Assembly (NCBI RefSeq): GCF_003721595.1
Contig: NZ_RJJR01000007.1
Span: forward strand, 124,001-188,000
Direction of reading: 5' to 3'
Origin: Hanamia caeni
GTDB lineage: Bacteria > Bacteroidota > Bacteroidia > Chitinophagales > Chitinophagaceae
DNA length: 64,000 nucleotides
The notes beneath the pieces are model-generated. The model made no database searches. It was not told where the DNA came from and saw only the letters and a list, made by a program, of their open reading frames with translations. The translations under genes and the position numbers were made by a program. Of the stretch, positions 1-8,604 are shown piece after piece (the stretch's first letter is position 1; each line of letters opens with the position of its first letter).

Positions 1-469
1 AAAATGCCACCACAAATACGGAATCCATAATAATGGTGGTAGCCCTTCTGCAATTAAATCCTGCTATTTCCCTAAAGTCATTTTTTATTTTCCATTCTGC
101 ATGTCTAAGGCTATCCCTAATCAAAAATGTTTTATCAAATACATCTTTCTGCGCCACAGATTGGCCGGCATTAAAATCGCTGAAAACAATATTTTCATTT
201 GCGGGAAGATTAAAAAAAGGAACAGGCTTATCGCTGGATTCGCGGCCAGGCTTATAAACTGTTTTACTTCCATCGAAGATCAAATCAAAAAAGGAGCTTT
301 TAAATTGAGGAATTGATTTTTTTAATTCTTCTGCGAAGCTGCCTTTTAAATCAGCCCATACATTTGTGCGTTTTTCAAATTCTATTTTTCCCTTGGATAA
401 AAAAATTGCCTGGGCATGAAGCTGGTGATGCAAAAAAAATAGTATCGGTAGCAATAAAAGCTTCTTCAT
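1..469 (-). CDS. GLPGLI family protein, N-terminal part (cut by window edge)
   Basis: Reading the minus strand from the ATG at 467-469 gives an uninterrupted frame to the window edge, about 156 residues, so the C-terminus is missing. It opens with a signal peptide (MKKLLLLPILFFLHHQLHAQ), followed by a segment starting FLSKGKIEFEKRTN and later IAGFNCRRATTIIMD. The pattern (secreted, early G-x-I-x-F/Y-E segment, later F/Y-x-C-x-K/R-A) is that of GLPGLI proteins of Bacteroidota, whose function is unknown. It starts 13 bp after the stop of the upstream outer-membrane barrel gene on the same strand, the usual arrangement for this pair. The family name rests on pattern recognition; the diagnostic GLPGLI motif would lie outside the window. 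Confidence 0.7.
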   Translation of the reverse strand, partial: MKKLLLLPILFFLHHQLHAQAIFLSKGKIEFEKRTNVWADLKGSFAEELKKSIPQFKSSFFDLIFDGSKTVYKPGRESSDKPVPFFNLPANENIVFSDFNAGQSVAQKDVFDKTFLIRDSLRHAEWKIKNDFREIAGFNCRRATTIIMDSVFVVAF

Positions 470-482
470 TATTTATAAAAAT

Positions 483-3284
483 TTAAAACATTGATTTGGG
501 GGCGCCGGCGCCTCCTTTATTATTGAAATTCCATGTGAAAGTGATTAATCCATACCGTTGATAGGTCAGATAATGTTTTTCTACAATAGCATAAGATTGT
601 ACTGTTCTGTTATATCCTTTGTTTTGGTTTAAAATATCGTGTATGCTAAACCGTAATACCAATGCATCGTTCTTAAGAAATTTCTTTTCGATGTAGGCAT
701 TCCATAAGATAACATCAGTGTTCACATCAAACGTGTTTAGCTTTTGACGGAAATTCATATCTACATCAGAACCTATTTCCAGTTTGCCCGGCAGCGAGTA
801 ACTACCATCAACAGAATAATTATAGCTCCAATAATTGCTACCGGCTACTTTGCTGATACTTGATTTTGAAATGTTGTACGAAGGCGATGCAGATACATTA
901 AACTGGTATTTATCTTTTACATAAGTTCTCAAACTCAATCTCATGGATAGTCCGGTGTTTGTGGTTACATTTCTCTGGCCGTTTACAAAGTTGGTATTTT
1001 TAGAAAGATTAGCCTGCGGGCTTACACCTGCATTGATTTGAGTTTTCGGTATTTTGATATAATATCCGGCATAAAAATTTCCAAAATAATTGCCATTTAC
1101 GTTCCTGAATTGTGTGGTTCTTTTTCCAAGGTTATCGATAGTATAGGTGCTGCTGATGGCGTCGCTTGTGGAAGTAAAATTGGTACCAATATAAATTGAT
1201 CGCTGGCTAAAAACTTTGTAGTTATTAAAGCTCAGGTTAAATGAGTTGCGGAATTCCTGGCGTAGGTTCGGGTTTCCTATAACAACATTGAGGGGATCAT
1301 CATTATTTCTTAAAGGCTGTAGCTGATCTATCGTAGGCTGATTTGTACTACCATTATAATTAAATCTTATTCCGCTATAGGCGTTGAATTTGTAGTAAAA
1401 ATTTGCCCTTGGAAAAAGATTGTAATAGCTATATTTTCTTGAAGTGTCCTTTACTAAATCGGTTTGCTGAAATGCAGTATTTGCAATATTCCCACCAAAA
1501 GAGAAATTAAATTTCTTTTCGTTATACCGGTAATTTAGCCCGGCGCTATTGGTTTTATATAGATATTTAAATTCATTGCTCAGCGAGTCCACCAGCGCAG
1601 AATATTTACCACCAGCATCTTTATCATAACTGAGTCTGCTTTGAGAGCTGTTGTTGTTATAAAAGGAATAATTAATTTCCAGGTATGTTTTTTTTGAGAG
1701 TGGTTCAGTGTAGGTCGCTCTTATCCCCGCGATGTTTGAGGTAGTTGTGTTTATTTTGTTTTGATCGGTAGAATCTCTGCGAAAAACAGAACCGCCTGAA
1801 TTGTAAAATTCAGATACATTATTCAGATAACCGTTACTGGTGTTGTCGGTATAGGTTTCATCAATATTTATTGAAAGGGTTCTTCCCTGTTTTTTAAACT
1901 TTTTTCTATAGAGCGCAGAGGCACGTAAACCTTTGTTGTCGCCTTTGCTGGATGTGAACCTTTTACTTGTATTAACTCTTTGATTATTTTCGTCAAGTGC
2001 TTGAGATTGATAGTCGCTGTTGGATTCGCTTGTCCCCACATATCCGTCGGCAGTAATTTTCACCGATGATGAAGAATCCAATTTTATTTCCGTCATGCCT
2101 GACAAAGCATGCCTCATTTTATCTGAATGGGTATTTTGGGATTCACGGGTGTAGTACACTGAGTCCTGTAAAATATTTTGCGTATAGGTATTGCCGGTGC
2201 TTCTCACTGCAAGTTTATTAAACAAGTAATTTCCACCGGCATTGAATTTATCATCATCCCATTTGTTAGAAAAATGGATACCAGCTTTCATACTCTCAGG
2301 CAGGCCTTGTCCATAAAAGCTTTGGGTTCCAAGGTCGTCGGAATTGGAGGTTATCATAATTCCTCCGCCTTCCATTACAGAGATGTTATCGTTGCTAAAT
2401 CCATAGCTCCGCGAATCCTGCCAGTTTAAACCGGTTGCATCGGTGCTGCTGGCAATAGCGAAGGCCGACAGTTGCCTTTTACCTTTAAAGGCATTGATGA
2501 GCGCCTGACCATTATAATATTTATCAAGAGCGCCCCCAGAAAGCTTTCCGAAAAATCCGTGTTTGGCATTCTCTTTCAATTTAAGGTTTAATGTTTTTGT
2601 CGTTTGCCCGTCATCAATTCCTGTAAATTCCGCCTGGTCGCTTTTCTTATCAAAAACCTGCACCTTATCTATGGCATCGGCACGTAAATTCCTGGTAGCA
2701 ACGGTAGGATCATCGCTAAAAAACTCTTCACCATCTACTAAAACTTTTTGCACCTGCTGGCCTTGCGCAGTAATTTTCCCATCTTTATCCACCTGCAGCC
2801 CCGGAAGTTCTTTCAGCAAATCTTCCACCGTGGCATTGGGTTTTACGTGAAAGCTGTCTGCTGTAAATTCGGTTGTATCGCCTTTAATTCTTACTGCCGA
2901 TTGCCGTATAATAATTTCCTGCAAAAGTTTTGCCTTCTGAGTAAGATAAATTGTATTAAAATTAAAATCCTCTCCTTTTTTTAAATCAAACAGGTCAACA
3001 TAATCTCCATACTTGGGGTAAGAAACAAGGATAATATATTTTCCGGAATCTAAATTTTGAATTTGAAAATTTCCGTTTTTATCGCTCCTTGAAAATTTAA
3101 CTAACACTGAATCCTGCTGCCGCAAAACAGCAACAACTGCATTACTCACAAGTAAATTTGAGGAAGAGTCTGTAAGCTTGCCTTTGATATCTGAGATTTG
3201 ACCAAAGCCGTTGTAAGAAGCAAATACGATGAAAATAAGACCAAAGAAAACTTTTTGCATTAAATTTTGGGTATATGTAATCAT
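483..3284 (-). CDS. Outer-membrane beta-barrel protein with CarboxypepD-like and TonB-plug domains
   Basis: A large outer-membrane protein of about 930 residues. After the signal peptide (MQKVFFGLIFIVFASYNGFG) comes a carboxypeptidase-regulatory-like Ig fold (DIKGKLTDSSSNLLVSNAVV), then a TonB-plug-like segment (VEDLLKELPGLQVDKDGKIT, VLVDGEEFFSDDP) and a long barrel rich in alternating aromatic strands ending near TFTWNF. It resembles the 'outer membrane beta-barrel family' that accompanies GLPGLI genes and is not a classic SusC. The open frame extends upstream to 3362, but the ATG at 3284 is preferred, with 3260 as an alternative, because both put the signal peptide at the N-terminus. It is divergent from glgB, and the downstream GLPGLI gene is probably co-transcribed. 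The substrate is unknown. Confidence 0.82.
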   Translation of the reverse strand: MITYTQNLMQKVFFGLIFIVFASYNGFGQISDIKGKLTDSSSNLLVSNAVVAVLRQQDSVLVKFSRSDKNGNFQIQNLDSGKYIILVSYPKYGDYVDLFDLKKGEDFNFNTIYLTQKAKLLQEIIIRQSAVRIKGDTTEFTADSFHVKPNATVEDLLKELPGLQVDKDGKITAQGQQVQKVLVDGEEFFSDDPTVATRNLRADAIDKVQVFDKKSDQAEFTGIDDGQTTKTLNLKLKENAKHGFFGKLSGGALDKYYNGQALINAFKGKRQLSAFAIASSTDATGLNWQDSRSYGFSNDNISVMEGGGIMITSNSDDLGTQSFYGQGLPESMKAGIHFSNKWDDDKFNAGGNYLFNKLAVRSTGNTYTQNILQDSVYYTRESQNTHSDKMRHALSGMTEIKLDSSSSVKITADGYVGTSESNSDYQSQALDENNQRVNTSKRFTSSKGDNKGLRASALYRKKFKKQGRTLSINIDETYTDNTSNGYLNNVSEFYNSGGSVFRRDSTDQNKINTTTSNIAGIRATYTEPLSKKTYLEINYSFYNNNSSQSRLSYDKDAGGKYSALVDSLSNEFKYLYKTNSAGLNYRYNEKKFNFSFGGNIANTAFQQTDLVKDTSRKYSYYNLFPRANFYYKFNAYSGIRFNYNGSTNQPTIDQLQPLRNNDDPLNVVIGNPNLRQEFRNSFNLSFNNYKVFSQRSIYIGTNFTSTSDAISSTYTIDNLGKRTTQFRNVNGNYFGNFYAGYYIKIPKTQINAGVSPQANLSKNTNFVNGQRNVTTNTGLSMRLSLRTYVKDKYQFNVSASPSYNISKSSISKVAGSNYWSYNYSVDGSYSLPGKLEIGSDVDMNFRQKLNTFDVNTDVILWNAYIEKKFLKNDALVLRFSIHDILNQNKGYNRTVQSYAIVEKHYLTYQRYGLITFTWNFNNKGGAGAPKSMF

Positions 3285-3404
3285 CAAAAGTGTCTCTTTA
3301 TTATCAGTAAAAATATATATGATTCTTAAATTTATGTTAACGTAATCATGTTGAAGATGCACGATTTAAAGAATTCCATAAGGTTTATCCAACATATAAA
3401 ACCG

Positions 3405-3412
3405 TAAATTGC
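3405..3412 (+). promoter_or_regulatory. Candidate -7 element of glgB
   Basis: TAAATTGC lies only 3 bp before the glgB ATG. It fits a TAnnTTGC variant of the Bacteroidota -7 box (TAnnTTTG). If it is real, the transcript would start at or next to the start codon, i.e. be leaderless. No clear TTTG -33 box is seen. Confidence 0.3.
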
Positions 3413-3415
3413 ATT

Positions 3416-5368
3416 ATGGCTATCAGAAAGACCCCATACGAAGAAGAAAATTTTGTTGACTCCACTAAGCCGGTCTGGAACTATTCTTTGTTTGATGAGG
3501 AGGAGATACGCAACTTTCAAAATGGCACCAATTATAATTTGTATAATTTTTTCGGTTCTCATCCTCAAACGGTATTAGAAACGGAAGGGTATTATTTTGC
3601 AGTATGGGCTCCTAATGCCACTTACATCAGTGTTGTTGGCGATTTTAATAATTGGAATACAGAAAGTCATCCTTTGTTTGTGAGGCTTGACCATTCAGGA
3701 ATCTGGGAAGGTTTTATCCCTCACATAAAAGAATTTGAAAGCTATAAATATTATATTGTCGGGTTCGAAGGCGCTCAGTTATACAAAGGCGATCCCTTTG
3801 CCAGGCATTGGGAAACACGGCCATTTACTGCTTCGAAAACAAAGGAAATTCGCTACGAATGGAGCGATATAACGTGGATGGATAAACGAAAAGATCACAA
3901 TTCTCTGGAATCGCCATGGAGCATTTATGAAGTGCATCCCGGAAGCTGGATGAAACCTAATCCTTTTGACGAGGATTCTTTTAATTCTTATGATCAGCTG
4001 AGAGAACGGCTTGTGCCATACGTAAAAGATATGGGCTTTACTCATGTAGAATTTATGCCTGTTATGGAATTTCCTTTTGATGGAAGCTGGGGATACCAGG
4101 GCTGTGGTTATTTTGCGCCCACTTCGCGGTTTGGAATTCCTGAGGATTTTATGCGACTGATTGATGCCTGCCACAAAGAAGGTATCGGGGTAATTCTTGA
4201 TTGGGTGCCTTCTCATTTTCCAAACGATGCACATGGACTATATATGTTTGACGGCACACATACTTATGAATATGCCGACATGCGAAAGGGTTTCCATCCA
4301 GACTGGAACTCTTACATTTTTAATTATGAAAGAGCCGAAGTGCGTTCTTTTCTAATCAGCAATGCGCGCTACTGGTTTGAAATGTATCACATTGATGGAA
4401 TGCGGGTTGATGCGGTTAGTTCCATACTCCGGCTGGATTATTCGAGAGAAGAAGGAGAGTGGGAAAAAAATGAATTTGGAGGAAATGGCAATCTTGAAGC
4501 GATCGCATTTATTAAGAATCTGAATGAAATGGTCTATCGCGATTTTCCTGATGTGCAGATGATAGCCGAGGAATCCACCGATTGGCCGGGCGTGACACAA
4601 CCTACTTTCGCCGGTGGGCTTGGTTTTGGAATGAAATGGATGATGGGATGGATGCATGATACATTGGATTATTTTGAAATCGACCCTCTTTACCGTAAAG
4701 ATTACCAGAATAAATTTTCCTTTAGCATGGCGTATTATTACGATGAAAATTTTATTCTTCCGCTGAGTCATGATGAAGTGGTTCATGGAAAATCTCCAAT
4801 GATTTATAAAATGCCAGGCGATGAATGGCAAAAATTTGCAAACCTGCGCGTGCTGTATTCTTATATGTACACACATCCCGGAGGCAAGCTGCTTTTTATG
4901 GGTAATGAATTTGGCCAAACCACTGAATGGAATTATAAAACTGAATTGGGCTGGTATTTATTACAATACGAGCCGCACCAGAAGCTTCACGCATTTTTTA
5001 GAGATCTTAATAATTTGTTTACATCCAACCCGGCATTTTACGAATACCAGTTTGATCCGAAAGGTTTTCAATGGATCGACCTGGATCACAGAGATGAAAG
5101 TGTGATCGTTTATATGCGAAAAGGTAAAAACGAAAGTGAAAATATTTTGGTGGTTTTCAACATGACACCCGTTGAAAGATATGATTGGAAAATCCGTGTT
5201 TACGGCAAAACCCACTGGAAGCAGATATTCTGCAGCGACGATGCAAAATATTGGGGCACAGGAAAATTTTCTGAACAGGAGATTCAACTGGAAGAACTCG
5301 ATAAAAAAACCAGGCACATGGAAATAAATCTGAACCTTCCGGCGTTAAGTGCAATAATACTTCAATAG
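3416..5368 (+). CDS. glgB: 1,4-alpha-glucan branching enzyme
   Basis: GlgB transfers alpha-1,4-glucan segments to form alpha-1,6 branches in glycogen (GH13, cytoplasmic). The N-terminal CBM48 domain is visible (YYFAVWAPNATYISVVGDFN, about residues 60-80). The catalytic triad is intact: Asp332 in MRVDAV, Glu385 in MIAEES and Asp453 in LPLSHDEVVHGK, with the same spacing as in the E. coli enzyme (53 and 121 residues). At 650 residues it is shorter than the E. coli protein (about 730) and lacks the extra N1 domain. No other glycogen gene (glgA, glgC, glgP) is in the window, so it is a stand-alone gene here. It is divergent from the barrel gene at 483-3284. Confidence 0.95.
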   Translation: MAIRKTPYEEENFVDSTKPVWNYSLFDEEEIRNFQNGTNYNLYNFFGSHPQTVLETEGYYFAVWAPNATYISVVGDFNNWNTESHPLFVRLDHSGIWEGFIPHIKEFESYKYYIVGFEGAQLYKGDPFARHWETRPFTASKTKEIRYEWSDITWMDKRKDHNSLESPWSIYEVHPGSWMKPNPFDEDSFNSYDQLRERLVPYVKDMGFTHVEFMPVMEFPFDGSWGYQGCGYFAPTSRFGIPEDFMRLIDACHKEGIGVILDWVPSHFPNDAHGLYMFDGTHTYEYADMRKGFHPDWNSYIFNYERAEVRSFLISNARYWFEMYHIDGMRVDAVSSILRLDYSREEGEWEKNEFGGNGNLEAIAFIKNLNEMVYRDFPDVQMIAEESTDWPGVTQPTFAGGLGFGMKWMMGWMHDTLDYFEIDPLYRKDYQNKFSFSMAYYYDENFILPLSHDEVVHGKSPMIYKMPGDEWQKFANLRVLYSYMYTHPGGKLLFMGNEFGQTTEWNYKTELGWYLLQYEPHQKLHAFFRDLNNLFTSNPAFYEYQFDPKGFQWIDLDHRDESVIVYMRKGKNESENILVVFNMTPVERYDWKIRVYGKTHWKQIFCSDDAKYWGTGKFSEQEIQLEELDKKTRHMEINLNLPALSAIILQ

Positions 5369-5453
5369 AAGTTTTCCCATTAAGCAGTAAACAAGCAAAT
5401 AACCGGAATCTTATTTCTTAGTTATCAGTATTCCGTTATCGAAATTCAAAAAC

Positions 5454-6476
5454 ATGAAAACCCTTATCATTTTTTTTGCATCGTGCGTATTTTCCGTCAT
5501 AACTTTTGCCCAAAATGCAGACAGCGCCAATTTTTATTACAATAAAGGATTGAAAGCGCAAACTGATGGATTGTTTGCAATTGCTGCAAAAGATTTTGAA
5601 AAGGCTGTCGACTTTAATCCTTCATTTACACAGGCGTATATAGCTAATGGCGAAACTAACCTATCAATGCGGGCGATTTCCAGAGCACAGGAAAATTTTA
5701 ATAAGGCCTTCCAGTTGCAGCCAGACAATGCCGAAGTTATTCGCCATCTTACCACTTTATATTTTAATAATCATCAGTATCAAAAGGCAATTGAATTTGC
5801 GCAAAAATGCAAAGCCTGTGATGATGCTGGCCGCATATCGGGCATGAGCTTTTATCACCTGGAAGATTATGGAAAAGCTGAAAAATATTTAACCGGCTAT
5901 CTAAATAATAACAGCACCGATGCTGAAGCCTTGTATACATTGGCGCAAACTTACGTTGAGCTTGAAAATGAAAAAGCGGCTATTAATGCAATGCAGAAAG
6001 CTGTGGAATTAACTCCGGGAAAAAGTGCGTGGCTGTATGATTTGGGAATGATGTATTATAGCCAAAACGATTTTAAAAAAGCGCTTACTTATTTCGATTT
6101 GGCCGCACAAAATGGCTACAATAAAACAAATGCATTTTATGAGAACTATGGTTTTGCTCAATTGTATTCCGGTGATACCGAGAATGGAATTAAAACCCTG
6201 AACATTGTTTTAGAAAGAAAGCCAAACAATAAAGAACTGCTGAATAATATGGCTCATGCCATGTATGATACCCAAAAATATAAAGAAGCATTAGACTATT
6301 TTACAAAAATCCTGGATACGGATTCTACGGATGCCACCACGCTTTATATGGCGGGCATGACTTTTCAAAAATTGGGTCAAAAAGAAAAAGGCCAGAAGAT
6401 TTGCGATCATGCAATTGAAATGGATCCGTCATTAGCCAAATACCGGCAGAAAAATCAAATGCCAATGGGGCTTTAG
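5454..6476 (+). CDS. Secreted tetratricopeptide-repeat protein
   Basis: A 340-residue protein with a signal peptide (MKTLIIFFASCVFSVITFAQ) followed almost entirely by TPR units of about 34 residues. Typical A..Y..A and P-N/D signatures recur, e.g. AAKDFEKAVDFNPSFTQAYI, AQENFNKAFQLQPDNAEV and AINAMQKAVELTPGKSAWLY. There is no catalytic domain, and TPRs usually act as protein-binding scaffolds. The signal peptide puts it in the periplasm or outer membrane. It lies 85 bp after glgB on the same strand and ends 10 bp before the convergent CDF gene. No specific partner can be inferred. Confidence 0.8.
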   Translation: MKTLIIFFASCVFSVITFAQNADSANFYYNKGLKAQTDGLFAIAAKDFEKAVDFNPSFTQAYIANGETNLSMRAISRAQENFNKAFQLQPDNAEVIRHLTTLYFNNHQYQKAIEFAQKCKACDDAGRISGMSFYHLEDYGKAEKYLTGYLNNNSTDAEALYTLAQTYVELENEKAAINAMQKAVELTPGKSAWLYDLGMMYYSQNDFKKALTYFDLAAQNGYNKTNAFYENYGFAQLYSGDTENGIKTLNIVLERKPNNKELLNNMAHAMYDTQKYKEALDYFTKILDTDSTDATTLYMAGMTFQKLGQKEKGQKICDHAIEMDPSLAKYRQKNQMPMGL

Positions 6477-6486
6477 AGGGGAATCT

Positions 6487-7407
6487 CTATTTAGTGCATT
6501 CTTTTTTGAGGCAATCATCATTGCTGAATTCAGTTTCCAGGGTTATATGCTGAATGTTCATGTGCTCCAGCCGGTGCTTCAATTTATTTTTAATCTCTTT
6601 TATCCCGTTAATATTATCGCAATGCTCAATTACCATGTGCGCCGTCATTGCATTTTCAGTGGTGCTCATTGCCCAGATATGGATATGATGCAAATTTTTT
6701 ATTCCATCCAGATCTTCTGCATTTTTTTTAATTTCTTCTATACTGATATCCTTTGGAACGGCGTCCAGCGTGAGCGCGAGGCTTTCCTTAAGCAGGCTCC
6801 ATGTGCTGCTTAGGATAACAATCACAATTATTAAGCTGAAAACCGGGTCAATCCAATAAAGTTGAGTAAAGTAAATAATAATTCCTCCTATCATAATTCC
6901 AACGCTTACCAAACCATCAGCAAGCATGTGGAGATAGGCTCCTTTAATATTTAAATCGCTGTTCTTGTTTTTCAAAAACATAAAAGCGGTTGCAAAATTT
7001 ATGACGATTCCGATGCCGGCCACGATGGCAATTGTTTTACCAGGAAGGGGAGGGGGATGTGAAAATCGTTGAAAGGCAGCGTAGGCAATCGCTCCGACAG
7101 AAATAAGCAAAATAACACCGTTTACCAGTGAGGCAAGAATGGTAGTTTTTCTGTAGCCATAAGTATATTTATTATTGGGCTTTATTTTCAACATCCTGAA
7201 AGCCAGGAGCGATAGCGCCAGGCTTCCCACGTCTGCAAGGTTGTGGCCGGCGTCTGATAATAAGGATAAGGAATCAACCGAAAACCCTATGACAGCTTCT
7301 ACCACCACAAACAAACTGTTCAGCACAATGCCAGTTACCAGCGCCGTGTTAACGTTTGTCAGCTTTTCAAAATGGTCATGAGCATGATGAGAATGATTGT
7401 GCTCCAT
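6487..7407 (-). CDS. Cation diffusion facilitator, zinc type (CzcD/ZitB-like)
   Basis: An inner-membrane proton-coupled exporter of divalent metal, 306 residues. It starts with a His-rich cytoplasmic tail (MEHNHSHHAHDH) and has about six membrane segments. The two HxxxD half-sites of the Zn(II)-type transport site are present: H55..D59 in SDAGHNLAD and H160..D164 in YLHMLADG. A cytoplasmic C-terminal domain follows (IKNLHHIHIWAMSTTENAMT, then AHMVIEHCD). The double H/D site is the pattern of Zn(II)/Cd(II) exporters rather than Mn or Fe ones. A -7 box lies just upstream on the minus strand (7425-7432). Confidence 0.92.
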   Translation of the reverse strand: MEHNHSHHAHDHFEKLTNVNTALVTGIVLNSLFVVVEAVIGFSVDSLSLLSDAGHNLADVGSLALSLLAFRMLKIKPNNKYTYGYRKTTILASLVNGVILLISVGAIAYAAFQRFSHPPPLPGKTIAIVAGIGIVINFATAFMFLKNKNSDLNIKGAYLHMLADGLVSVGIMIGGIIIYFTQLYWIDPVFSLIIVIVILSSTWSLLKESLALTLDAVPKDISIEEIKKNAEDLDGIKNLHHIHIWAMSTTENAMTAHMVIEHCDNINGIKEIKNKLKHRLEHMNIQHITLETEFSNDDCLKKECTK

Positions 7408-7424
7408 CTGTAAAGTTTATTAAA

Positions 7425-7432
7425 CAAAGGTA
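7425..7432 (-). promoter_or_regulatory. Candidate -7 box of the CDF transporter gene
   Basis: The minus strand reads TACCTTTG, an exact match to TAnnTTTG, 18 bp upstream of the CDF ATG at 7407. No TTTG at the expected -33 distance is evident. This would give a very short leader. Confidence 0.42.
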
Positions 7433-7550
7433 TCTTTTTAAGCCAGAGATTATTCCTGAAATTATTTAGATAAATTTTAAAAAAAGCAGGATGCCGTGGG
7501 ATAGTGTATTGAAATTATCCACATTCTTAAAATATTTTTATATAATTCCT

Positions 7551-7558
7551 TATATTGC
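7551..7558 (+). promoter_or_regulatory. Candidate -7 box of the Crp/Fnr gene
   Basis: TATATTGC matches a TAnnTTGC variant of the Bacteroidota -7 element, 27 bp before the ATG at 7586. The same octamer occurs before the gene at 45157. No -33 TTTG is seen. Confidence 0.32.
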
Positions 7559-7585
7559 AAATACATTTAATCCAAAATAATATTA

Positions 7586-8188
7586 ATGAACCCTGTTGAG
7601 ATGTGGAAAACTGTTGACGGTTATTCGCCTCTTGTTTCCTTTTTAAATACTGTTTCTCCGATATCCAAGGAAGCTATGGATTTTCTAGACAAAAGCACAA
7701 CCTTGTTATCCATAGAAAAGAAAAAATTTTTACTTAAGCCTGGAGCTGTAGTCACTGATTTTTATTTCATTATCAAAGGTGTAATTCACGGATTTATTAA
7801 GGAAGGGGATAAGCAAATAACAACATGGATTAATGAAGAAGGAGAAATTGTGAGTTCTATCCGCAACCTGGGCACCAATAAGCCTTGCGAAGAATACCTG
7901 CAGGCGCTTGAAGATTGTGTTTTGATTGCCATACCTATCGCAATAACAGAAGAAGCTTTTGAAGTTTATCCGGAAACCAACGCCGTGGCTCGCCGCTTAT
8001 GGGAAGACAATTACCGCGGCGCTGAAGAGCGGGCGTATCTGGGCCGCATTCCTTCGGCCGAAAAAAAATATAAAAAGTTTATTGAGAAAAATCCAAATTT
8101 AATGAACCGGATTCCCCTGAAATATATTGCTTCTTACCTGGGCATGACCGTAGAAACACTATGCAGAATAAGGGCAAGGCAACGATAA
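7586..8188 (+). CDS. Crp/Fnr-family transcriptional regulator
   Basis: A 200-residue regulator. Residues about 40-130 form a cNMP-binding-like jelly roll (FLLKPGAVVTDFYFIIKGVI, then ITTWINEEGEIV and a cysteine-containing CEEYLQALEDCVLIAI). The C-terminus ends with a Crp-type helix-turn-helix (PLKYIASYLGMTVETLCRIR). The effector-binding half looks degenerate compared with true Crp proteins, so cyclic AMP binding is not assured. There is no FNR-type four-cysteine iron-sulfur cluster motif. It stands alone. The intergenic region after it contains an 18-bp inverted repeat (8491-8508) that could be a binding site of this or another dimeric regulator. Confidence 0.85.
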   Translation: MNPVEMWKTVDGYSPLVSFLNTVSPISKEAMDFLDKSTTLLSIEKKKFLLKPGAVVTDFYFIIKGVIHGFIKEGDKQITTWINEEGEIVSSIRNLGTNKPCEEYLQALEDCVLIAIPIAITEEAFEVYPETNAVARRLWEDNYRGAEERAYLGRIPSAEKKYKKFIEKNPNLMNRIPLKYIASYLGMTVETLCRIRARQR

Positions 8189-8604
8189 AGGCCGTATTTA
8201 TAAATCTTTTTTTGAAGATCGTTTCATTGTGCAAATAAAAAATATACATTTTTTATTTGTTTACTGCCAGATACAAAGTTTGCAGACGAATCCCCCGGCG
8301 ATTAAACAATCTGCTTTGTCCCGTGTATATAAAATTATTTTGATTTTTATCAATATTTCAATGAGATGAAAGTTAATTATTTCATTGTAGCATTGGATGA
8401 TATCTTCTGAAAGTAAAGCTGGACAAGCATTTAAGGTCTATATAGCTCTTTTATATTACTTTTTTTAAAGATTTGCCTGTTTAGCCAAAATGTAGTTTTA
8501 ATACTACAAGCTTAAAGTTTTCGTTTTCAAATTAAATATTCTTTCACTGGCAGAATGGTATTAGGCCGTATTTAAAAGAAGAACGTTAATTTATAAAGCA
8601 ATAA
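8189..8604. other. Gene-free region before the first T9SS surface protein
   Basis: About 415 bp without a convincing gene. Three things are visible. One is a copy of the recurrent A-rich motif on the minus strand (8251-8266). Another is the inverted repeat TGTAGT-TTTAAT-ACTACA at 8491-8508. The last is the 11-mer GGCCGTATTTA repeated at 8190-8200 and 8564-8574. No exact promoter box is recognised. Confidence 0.5.
8491..8508. repeat. 18-bp inverted repeat, possible operator
   Basis: TGTAGT (8491-8496) and ACTACA (8503-8508) form a perfect 6-bp inverted repeat with a 6-bp spacer, about 97 bp before the GTG start of the surface-protein gene and 300 bp after the Crp/Fnr gene. The size suits a dimeric helix-turn-helix regulator, but this is inference. 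Confidence 0.35.

Noticed and set aside
6474..6489. Small hairpin TAGAG..CTCTA across the convergent stops of the TPR and CDF genes
   Set aside because: Only 5 bp with a 6-nt loop and no T-tract; likely chance.
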